From: Candidatus Bathyarchaeota archaeon
GTDB taxonomy: Archaea > Thermoproteota > Bathyarchaeia > 40CM-2-53-6
Assembly (NCBI GenBank): GCA_005888675.1
Contig: VBBA01000167.1
Location: 1 to 11,014 of the forward strand
Direction of reading: 5' to 3'
DNA: 11,014 nucleotides
Position 1 is the stretch's first letter; the number at the start of each line of letters is the position of its first letter. Shown in pieces: positions 4,251 through 10,475 of the stretch. Position numbers and translations under genes: made by a program. The notes beneath the pieces are model-generated. The model ran no database searches. It saw only the letters and a program-made list of their open reading frames with translations, and had not been told where the DNA came from.

Positions 4251-6821
4251 ATGTCAGATCAAGAAGTCGAAGAATCCAGTGTACCATCAGCGATTAGACG
4301 GGCAATCTCACGCGAGACCCTTGGCAGCCGACTCCGTGCAGTGAAGACCAGGATCGGTAGACTACCGAGACCTACTATCCTCCACTACACCGCGCTAGCC
4401 CTCATCCTAATCGTTGCAGCGATCACTCGATTGCTCCCCCTGCGCTGGGGAGCCTACATCAGCGAATTCGATCCCTACTTCAACTACGACAACATGCGCC
4501 AAATCGCTCAGAACGGCTGGATGAGCTGGTACACCTACACAAACGCTGCCGCCTGGTTCCCGTTCGGTCGAAACTCTCTGACAACAAGCTACCCTGGAAC
4601 AAGCTTCACAGGCGTTGCCATCTACTTATTCCTCAGTGCCATCGGCGTAAACATCAGCCTCTACGATAGCGCAATCTACACACCCGTCCTTCTAGGCGTG
4701 TTCGCCTGTCTTGTCACCTATTACTTTGCGCGGGACTTATGGGGCAAGAGCGCCGGCCTCTTCGCCGCCCTCTTTCTAGGCTTCAGCTCCAGCCTGATCA
4801 GCAGAACAAGCCTGGGATTCTTCCGCAACGAAGCCGTTGGCATACCAACCATGATCCTATCATTCCTCTTCTTTCTAAGAGGAATCGATGACACTAGATC
4901 ATTGAAGGCGACAATCATCTATGGAATGCTCTCGAGCCTCAGCCTAACCTTCATGGCCTTCTCTTGGGGAAGCTTCCGATATGCCGTCCAAGTCCTCGGA
5001 CTCTTCGCCTTGGCTTTAGTTCTCTTGCGAAAGTACACACCACGCCTCACGCTCACTTACGGTATTACGGTCGGTTTCTTCTTGCTTGTCGGGACGGGAC
5101 TACCATATCTCGGCCGGACGTTCATCGAGGAATCTACTACGCTCGCTCTCATTGGAATCATGGGACTCCTTGTCTTGATGGAAAGTATGAGCGTTCTGAA
5201 GACCAGTCGAGAACGCTGGATCTTAATCGGTGCCGCCGTTTTGGGAGGAGCATTAACCATCCTTGTCCTCGTACAATCGGGGATAGCCACCAACCTTGGA
5301 GCCAAATTCCTCGCTACAGTAAACCCGTTCATCCGAAACAATATTCCATTGGTCGCCAGTGTCGCCGAGAACCGGCCTGCCACGTGGGCCAGTTTCTTCC
5401 TCGAGCTTGGTGCGATGACTCTACTTGGGGTCTTTGGGTTCTTCTTCGCGTTCCAACGCCTCCGCCCACCCGACGTCCTGATAATCGTCTACGGCGCAAC
5501 AGCATTCTACTTCGCTGCAAGCCTCGTCAGACTAAGTCTACTACTCGCGCCAGCGATCTCCATCTTGGCAGCCATCACAGTCGTCGAGTTTGGAAAACCC
5601 GCCGTCGACATCATCCGACAGTCAGTGATTTTTCCACGTCGTAAAACGCGCTTCACCCCTCGAGTCAGCCGCGAATTCAGCCTCGGAATTCTCCTGATAG
5701 TGTTCATCATAGTCATGCCTGCGTTCATCAATGCCGTCGACTCCGCCTACACACCGGTCACAATAGCATCAGCAAGCCTGCCAACCCGGGGCGCCGTTCC
5801 CGACTGGTTACAAGCCCTAGCGTGGATGCGAGACAACCTGCCGAGTACGGCGGTTGTTTTCGCCTGGTGGGACTACGGCTACTGGATAACCGTAAACACC
5901 GGTCTACACACATTAGCAGATAACGGGACCGGGAATCTCACACAGATACAAATGATCGCAACCGGCTTCATGCTGAACGAGACAATGGCGTTTCGCCTGA
6001 TGAAACAATACAAAGTGACTCATGTCGCTGTCTTCACCAGCTACAATACTGGTCCCGCGACCTGCAGCCAAACAGGCTCCTTCTGCGGCTTCGGAGAAGA
6101 CAGCAAGTGGTATTGGATGGTCAGAATCGGCAACGGAACGCTGATCCAGACACCGCAAGGTATTGCAACAGTGACCTTCAAGGCTGGTCCCCTGGACACG
6201 AACGGTAATCCAACGGAATATGATCGGATAATAACGATCAACGGTCATTCTAGTAAACCGGAAAAGATCTCCGACAACTATCAGGGAAACTTCCCACTCC
6301 CAACCAGCAACACGGTCCTTGGACACCTGATGCGGAGCGACGCCCCCGCCGCGATAAGCGACACTAATGATGTTCCCCCGAACGGCTACACTACAGCTAG
6401 TTCACTCTTCACGAAATCTTTCCCGTCGACCAACAGCTATGTTAAAGTCTACAAGATCAACTATCCAACGGATACCCGCCTCAGCCTGCTGGCGCCAAAC
6501 CCGATATCAGTCCCGAAGACGGGCGGCAACACCACACTTACCGGAACTCTCTTGACCGCTAGCGGTCAACCGGTCGCAAATTCAAAAGTATTCCTCGAAT
6601 ATTCAACTGATAACAGACTGACAAACGGGCAACTGACAAACCTACAAACAATAACAAACAGCACCATAACCGATAGCCAGGGACACATAAGTTACACATG
6701 GCAAGTGCCGGCGATATCAGCGCAGAACAACATCATCTGGATACGAGCAAGATACGCAGGGGATACAACCCTGAAACTGGCCGATGCTTACAGTCTACCA
6801 ATCCCGTTGACACAGACCTGA
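4251..6821 (+). CDS. aglB: Oligosaccharyltransferase AglB/STT3 with C-terminal Ig-like domain
   Basis: AglB transfers the lipid-linked glycan to Asn in N-x-S/T sequons on the outer face of the membrane. The 856-residue protein has a basic cytoplasmic N-terminus (1-42), a multi-span membrane region (about 43-500, roughly a dozen helices), then an external catalytic domain. Family motifs are the first DXD-type site E72-x-D74 in SEFDPYFNYD, the SVSE-like S370-V371-A372-E373 in external loop 5, WWDYG at 539-543, and a DK-type motif E616-DS-K619-WYWM. The second DXD-type site reads FFRNE (191-194 region), with R192 where a metal-binding Asp is usual and E194 two residues on. Residues about 741-856, with prolines, NTTLTGTL and YAGDTTL, look like an extra Ig-like beta-sandwich not needed for catalysis. 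The gene appears to start its own transcript. Confidence 0.95.
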   Translation: MSDQEVEESSVPSAIRRAISRETLGSRLRAVKTRIGRLPRPTILHYTALALILIVAAITRLLPLRWGAYISEFDPYFNYDNMRQIAQNGWMSWYTYTNAAAWFPFGRNSLTTSYPGTSFTGVAIYLFLSAIGVNISLYDSAIYTPVLLGVFACLVTYYFARDLWGKSAGLFAALFLGFSSSLISRTSLGFFRNEAVGIPTMILSFLFFLRGIDDTRSLKATIIYGMLSSLSLTFMAFSWGSFRYAVQVLGLFALALVLLRKYTPRLTLTYGITVGFFLLVGTGLPYLGRTFIEESTTLALIGIMGLLVLMESMSVLKTSRERWILIGAAVLGGALTILVLVQSGIATNLGAKFLATVNPFIRNNIPLVASVAENRPATWASFFLELGAMTLLGVFGFFFAFQRLRPPDVLIIVYGATAFYFAASLVRLSLLLAPAISILAAITVVEFGKPAVDIIRQSVIFPRRKTRFTPRVSREFSLGILLIVFIIVMPAFINAVDSAYTPVTIASASLPTRGAVPDWLQALAWMRDNLPSTAVVFAWWDYGYWITVNTGLHTLADNGTGNLTQIQMIATGFMLNETMAFRLMKQYKVTHVAVFTSYNTGPATCSQTGSFCGFGEDSKWYWMVRIGNGTLIQTPQGIATVTFKAGPLDTNGNPTEYDRIITINGHSSKPEKISDNYQGNFPLPTSNTVLGHLMRSDAPAAISDTNDVPPNGYTTASSLFTKSFPSTNSYVKVYKINYPTDTRLSLLAPNPISVPKTGGNTTLTGTLLTASGQPVANSKVFLEYSTDNRLTNGQLTNLQTITNSTITDSQGHISYTWQVPAISAQNNIIWIRARYAGDTTLKLADAYSLPIPLTQT

Positions 6822-6851
6822 ACAGTATAGCAGGCGGGCAAGTCCCACCGT

Positions 6852-7241
6852 TTGACTATTCCCGAAAGTACCGCACACGTGGAAAGGCTCACCAAGATTC
6901 TACGAGATCGAAAACTGGCCCAGTTCGGGGACAGCCTACTCAACTTCTCCTACAGTCTAGCAGTGACCCGAACAACCAAGCAGCCGGTCGGGATCAAGGT
7001 CAAGGATAAACTCCTCGCAAATGCTGCCACAAAAGCGGGACTCCGCAAGTATCTGCCGAGAAGGGTAGATGCTGGAGACGTGGCCAACGGTCTTGAGGCC
7101 TTAGTCGGAGAAGCATGGCTTCTGGAGAAAATGACCCTCGAAGAGATTGTTGCCTGCCTAGTTCCGGATGAAATTGATCAGTCGAAAGGATTCGTCAGTC
7201 TAGCTCAATTGGCACTCGAACGATTGGGGCTGGATAAATGA
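6852..7241 (+). CDS. RNase III-fold protein, small archaeal type
   Basis: This 129-residue protein is a single RNase III-like helical domain without a double-stranded RNA-binding domain. The first signature is LAQFGDSLLNFSYSL (22-36), with D27 matching the conserved Asp of bacterial LExLGDxxL; the second is DVANGLEALVGEAWL (76-90), matching DxxEAxxGA. The Glu of bacterial LEFLGD is Ala here, and the Asp preceding the second-site Glu is Asn (N79), while D76, E82 and E87 are acidic. It may therefore be a variant nuclease with different metal ligands, or an RNA-binding relative; homodimerisation is expected from the fold. The start is TTG 6852; GTG 6879 would be nine residues shorter and cannot be excluded. 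It begins 30 bases after aglB and ends 1 base before the DUF99 gene. Confidence 0.8.
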   Translation: MTIPESTAHVERLTKILRDRKLAQFGDSLLNFSYSLAVTRTTKQPVGIKVKDKLLANAATKAGLRKYLPRRVDAGDVANGLEALVGEAWLLEKMTLEEIVACLVPDEIDQSKGFVSLAQLALERLGLDK

Positions 7242-7242
7242 C

Positions 7243-7713
7243 ATGACACATCAAATTCGCACTGTGAAGCCTGAGATCAGGATACTTGGAATAGATGCCT
7301 GTGGAGACGGTGCAATCGTCGGAGCGATAGTTCGCGGTGGTCTATACCTCGACGGGATCCTGAACTTCCAAGAAACAATCACCGGAAACGTATCTGAGCA
7401 AATCCATCAATCACGATACTATCCAGAACTTCGCGTAATCATGTTGCACGATCCAAAGAGTCGACTCAACATCCGACAATTATGGAAAACCACCGGATTA
7501 CCGGTGATCGCGATCACAAAAACAAGATTACGCCTCAGGCACAACTACACACTCGAAAAGAGGAATAAGATCATCTATGCCAGCTCACAGCTCAACCCCG
7601 AAACAATCAAACAAGTAATCCATCTGTCTTGGACCATTGACGACTTGCCAGAACCGGTTCGGATTGCCCATCTGTTGGTCAACTCTATATCATCCAGACC
7701 TTTTTCACGATAA
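7243..7713 (+). CDS. DUF99 (UPF0215) family protein
   Basis: The 156-residue protein matches the archaeal DUF99 family: KPEIRILGID (9-18), RGGLYLDGIL (31-40), the region SRYYPELRVIML (57-68), TGLPVIAITK (84-93) and the C-terminal PEPVRIAHLL (136-145). The family is thought to share the RNase H-like fold of endonuclease V, but its biochemical activity is not established. This copy is shorter than the roughly 180-200 residues I expect for the family, with a compact segment between D18 and the RGGLYLDG motif. The start is ATG 7243, one base after the upstream stop, so it is very likely co-transcribed with the RNase III-fold gene; together they hint at a nucleic-acid role, which is inference. Confidence 0.87.
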   Translation: MTHQIRTVKPEIRILGIDACGDGAIVGAIVRGGLYLDGILNFQETITGNVSEQIHQSRYYPELRVIMLHDPKSRLNIRQLWKTTGLPVIAITKTRLRLRHNYTLEKRNKIIYASSQLNPETIKQVIHLSWTIDDLPEPVRIAHLLVNSISSRPFSR

Positions 7714-7725
7714 AGAATAAGAACG

Positions 7726-7743
7726 CCCCGGGCAATAACGGGG
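7726..7743 (+). other. GC-only hairpin in front of the TFS gene
   Basis: CCCCG (7726-7730) pairs with CGGGG (7739-7743) around GGCAATAA, in the 46-base gap between the DUF99 gene and TFS. The only T-run is TTTT at 7758-7761, overlapping the TFS start codon, so termination here is doubtful. It may be a processing or translation-control structure. Confidence 0.35.
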
Positions 7744-7759
7744 AGCAACTGATCCTGTT

Positions 7760-8083
7760 TTGCAATTCTGTCCGAAATGCGGCTCCACTCTCCTTCCATC
7801 AAAGAAGGAAAAGAAGGTCACTCTCGTCTGTCCCAAATGTGGATACACGAGCAGTAAGGGCGAAAAGGTTGTCAGCCGCATTTCCCAAGAAACTGAAAAG
7901 ATAGTGGTTATTGGCCGGGACATACAAAAGATCAGAACCTTACCCAAGACCAAGGCAGAGTGCCCAAAGTGCGGGAATCACGAAGCCTTCTACTGGCTCG
8001 TCCAGACCAGAGGAGCGGATGAATCTTCGACCCAATTCTTACGTTGCACCCGTTGCGGCGCCACGTGGCGTGAGAACAGCTAG
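7760..8083 (+). CDS. tfs: Transcript-cleavage factor TFS (TFIIS-like)
   Basis: TFS enters the secondary channel of a stalled RNA polymerase and stimulates cleavage of the backtracked RNA; it is homologous to TFIIS domain III and Rpb9/Rpc11. The 107-residue protein has the N-terminal zinc ribbon C4/C7 and C24/C27, a linker (about 33-62), and the C-terminal ribbon C68/C71 and C96/C99. The catalytic acidic pair D87-E88 lies in QTRGADES, so this is an active-type TFS rather than an inhibitory paralogue lacking the DE pair. I chose TTG 7760 because it puts the QFCPKCG motif at the family N-terminus. The gene lies 76 bases before pcn. Confidence 0.95.
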   Translation: MQFCPKCGSTLLPSKKEKKVTLVCPKCGYTSSKGEKVVSRISQETEKIVVIGRDIQKIRTLPKTKAECPKCGNHEAFYWLVQTRGADESSTQFLRCTRCGATWRENS

Positions 8084-8159
8084 ATAAGCCGAATAAAGCA
8101 GCCCTCATGCATGATCATTATTCCAAAACATCAAATATCCATCTCCCAAGGGACAAAGT

Positions 8160-8975
8160 ATGCTGGTAGAGAAGACAGTGTTCAGGGCGACTATGAGTGA
8201 CGCCCGGTTATTCCGGAACCTAATAGGGGCAATCTCCAGTCTCATTGAAGAGGCCGATTTCAATGCCACCCCTGAAGGGATCAAGCTTAGATCCATGGAC
8301 CCATCCCACATCGCCATGGTGGACTTTGAATGGCCAAAAGCTGCATTCGACACTTACGAGTGTACGACTCCTACCCGGCTCCGTCTCAGCGTCTCCAACC
8401 TTCTCAAACTCTTGAAGAGAACTCACAGTGACGAGAGCATCGAAATTTTCTATGACGAAGCGAACAAGAAGCTCAACATCACACTGAGAAATAAGATCGT
8501 CAGAAAATTCATCACCCCAACTCTTGAGCCTTCAACAGAAGAGGTTCCAACCCCCAAAGTTCCATTCAGCGCAAGAGTGAAGCTCGCTGCGGCGAGCCTC
8601 CGAGACATAATTGATGATGCTCAAGCGATAAGCGACAATGTTCGGTTAGAAGTCAGTCCCGACAAATTCCTCATCAAGGCCTCAGGCGAGATGAGTAGTG
8701 TAGCGATCGAGATGGACAAGGGAAGCGATGCCATACTAGAAATTGATCTCAGACCAGAGACTGATCCGAAGACAGGCCAACCGGCCGCTACAACTACGCC
8801 AGCACGAGCAACTTACAATCTGAACTATCTAGGCGAGATAATACGAGCCGGCTCTGGAGCCAGCGAGGTCACGAGCCTTGAGTTCTCGACAAACATGCCG
8901 ATCAAAGTCGAGTTCGAGATGCCCCAGCAAGGACGATTGCTCTACTATCTCGCTCCTAGAATCGAAAGTGAGTAA
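8160..8975 (+). CDS. pcn: DNA polymerase sliding clamp PCNA
   Basis: PCNA is the ring clamp that tethers DNA polymerase, FEN1, ligase and other PIP-box proteins to DNA. Clear family features are VFRATMSDARLFRNLIGAIS (7-26), TPEGIKLRSMDPSHIAMVDF (37-56), the interdomain connector region near 121-136, and the C-terminal YYLAPRIE (262-269). At 271 residues it is longer than the usual 245-250, mainly through a Pro/Thr/Ala-rich insertion at about 199-216 (TDPKTGQPAATTTPA) just before the second-domain ATYNLNYL helix. The ATG at 8160 precedes the conserved first strand by a few residues. Only one PCNA gene is visible here, so a homotrimer is possible, but paralogues elsewhere cannot be excluded. 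Its last codons overlap the next gene by 8 bases. Confidence 0.97.
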   Translation: MLVEKTVFRATMSDARLFRNLIGAISSLIEEADFNATPEGIKLRSMDPSHIAMVDFEWPKAAFDTYECTTPTRLRLSVSNLLKLLKRTHSDESIEIFYDEANKKLNITLRNKIVRKFITPTLEPSTEEVPTPKVPFSARVKLAAASLRDIIDDAQAISDNVRLEVSPDKFLIKASGEMSSVAIEMDKGSDAILEIDLRPETDPKTGQPAATTTPARATYNLNYLGEIIRAGSGASEVTSLEFSTNMPIKVEFEMPQQGRLLYYLAPRIESE

Positions 8976-9411
8976 TTTACGAGAAACCGAAAGGGCTTGG
9001 TTGGCGGGCATCATTGATGGAGAAGGCTCAATTCATATTACCAAAACAATAGAGCGAAGGAACAAAAGCGGATTCGCCTTCCATCCGCAATTGTCAATCA
9101 CGAATACTAATATGGCGATACTATCAAACGTCAAACGAATAACCGCTTCTGGCTCAATTTGCAGGAGCATTAGTAGCTCCCATCCCGCGTGGAAGGATAA
9201 GTACTCTTATACGGCGAACTCGAAGACCATCCGGACGATTCTCCCCGAAGTCTTGCCATACCTCATAGGAAAGCGAAAACAGGCACTGCTGCTTCTCAAA
9301 TTTCTCTCACTAGTAAAGCCGTCGGCGAATTCGAGGTTTCAGCGTACCGAGGAAATGCATCGCCTTTATGAACGCCTTAGAAACCTAAACCGAAAAGGAA
9401 AACAAGAATAG
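8968..9411 (+). CDS. Free-standing single-motif LAGLIDADG endonuclease-like protein
   Basis: From GTG 8968 this gives 147 residues with one LAGLIDADG motif, LAGIIDGEGS (12-21), in which E19 occupies the catalytic acidic position and the helix would form the dimer interface. A beta-rich middle follows (HPQLSITNTN at 39-48, KYSYTANSKTIRTILPEVLP at 78-97), then LIGKRKQALLLLKFL (99-113) and a basic helical tail. Single-motif members normally act as homodimers cutting long pseudo-palindromic sites. No intron or intein surrounds it: PCNA ends with its normal C-terminus. I prefer GTG 8968 because it puts the motif near the N-terminus as in the family; an in-frame ATG at 8878 lies inside pcn and would add 30 non-family residues. 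It overlaps pcn by 8 bases and ends 11 bases before priL, so it is embedded in the replication operon. Confidence 0.85.
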   Translation: MSNLRETERAWLAGIIDGEGSIHITKTIERRNKSGFAFHPQLSITNTNMAILSNVKRITASGSICRSISSSHPAWKDKYSYTANSKTIRTILPEVLPYLIGKRKQALLLLKFLSLVKPSANSRFQRTEEMHRLYERLRNLNRKGKQE

Positions 9412-9422
9412 GTGCTCGATCT

Positions 9423-10475
9423 TTGCTAACAAGGGCCGACCTCGCAAAGTACCCCTTCCTCAATGAAGCCACAGACTATGTCAAGAGCCTAGGATTGTCC
9501 ATCGAGGATATCCGACCGGAAGAGTACGGTCCGGTCCTCGACAGGGCCGAAAAGAGACTCGAAGAGGCCCTCTCCAAAGGCAGGATTACCGCCAATATCG
9601 CAGACGAAAACACCGAGATATTGTCCTTTCCAGTCTCGAACCTCATTCTGAGTCTGACGGGCGAGGAACGTGCGAAAAGACGATATGCTCTCGCCGAAGC
9701 GAAGCGAGCCTATGAACTTCTGAAGCAGGAGTCGCCCGACAAATTGGAACTGATAGCGTCATCAGCCTTCCAATGGAAGTTGCGCAGGACAAACATGCAA
9801 TTTGGTAGACGCCTCTACGATTTCTCGATAGGTCTAACCGATTATCTCAGAAATGCAATCCACTTGAAAGAACCAAGATGGAAACTATCGAATAGGGTCT
9901 TGGACCACGGATTTGTGCTTGCGACTCGAGACGAGATCGCGCGATTACTGGAGGAGGAGGTCAGGAGCAAGGTTCTAGACCGTGCCAGTCGGCCAACAGC
10001 ATCAGTCAATGTTCCCCCTTTTCTAGGGCAGAGGATAGAACACGTAAGAAATCTTACGGTCAAATATCTCGGTACTCCAGTTCACTACGAGCTTCCAAGA
10101 GTCCCAGTCCCGGAGGCCATGCCTCCATGTGTCAGGAACTTGATCAGCCTTCTAGACTCTGGTAAGAACGTCCAGCACATGGGAAGGTTCACTCTCGCTG
10201 CCTTTCTGGTTAACATTGGCGCAGAGCAGGAAGAGATTATTCGAGTGTTCAAGCCTGCAAGCGACTTCTCAGAGAGAATGACCCGATACCAGGTAGAACA
10301 CATAGCTGGCCAACGTGGGGGCCGAACAAAATACACCTGCCCAATGTGCACCACGTTAAAGACACATGGTGTATGCTACAAGCCCGACGAGATCTGCGCA
10401 ACAATCAGAAACCCACTGAGCTATTACAAAACTCAAGCTAGGACATTGACCCGTGGAAAGAAGGCTGTAAATTGA
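9423..10475 (+). CDS. priL: DNA primase large subunit PriL
   Basis: PriL is the regulatory subunit of the archaeal/eukaryal primase; it binds PriS and carries the iron-sulfur domain needed for primer initiation. The 350-residue protein has an all-helical N-terminal part (about 1-215) and the C-terminal Fe-S domain with PPCVRNLI (C236), RYQVEHIAGQRGG (288-300), YTCPMCTTLKTHGVCY (304-319, C309 and C318) and DEIC (C325) followed by NPLSYY. The likely [4Fe-4S] ligands are C236, C309, C318 and C325; C306 is an extra Cys. The TTG at 9423 is the chosen start because conserved helical sequence begins right after it and no ATG or GTG lies close upstream in frame. It overlaps priS by 4 bases. Confidence 0.95.
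   Translation: MLTRADLAKYPFLNEATDYVKSLGLSIEDIRPEEYGPVLDRAEKRLEEALSKGRITANIADENTEILSFPVSNLILSLTGEERAKRRYALAEAKRAYELLKQESPDKLELIASSAFQWKLRRTNMQFGRRLYDFSIGLTDYLRNAIHLKEPRWKLSNRVLDHGFVLATRDEIARLLEEEVRSKVLDRASRPTASVNVPPFLGQRIEHVRNLTVKYLGTPVHYELPRVPVPEAMPPCVRNLISLLDSGKNVQHMGRFTLAAFLVNIGAEQEEIIRVFKPASDFSERMTRYQVEHIAGQRGGRTKYTCPMCTTLKTHGVCYKPDEICATIRNPLSYYKTQARTLTRGKKAVN

Noticed and set aside
4964..5644. A 226-codon open frame inside aglB, another frame, same strand
   Set aside because: The aglB frame has clear membrane and family sequence over the whole stretch; the alternative is rich in Arg, Pro and His with no domain and is a shadow of the coding bias.
8160..9411. An intein or intron interrupting pcn
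   Set aside because: PCNA is complete to its usual C-terminal YYLAPRIE and stop codon, no splicing-block motifs (N-terminal Cys/Ser, C-terminal HN) surround the LAGLIDADG protein, and PriL is also complete.
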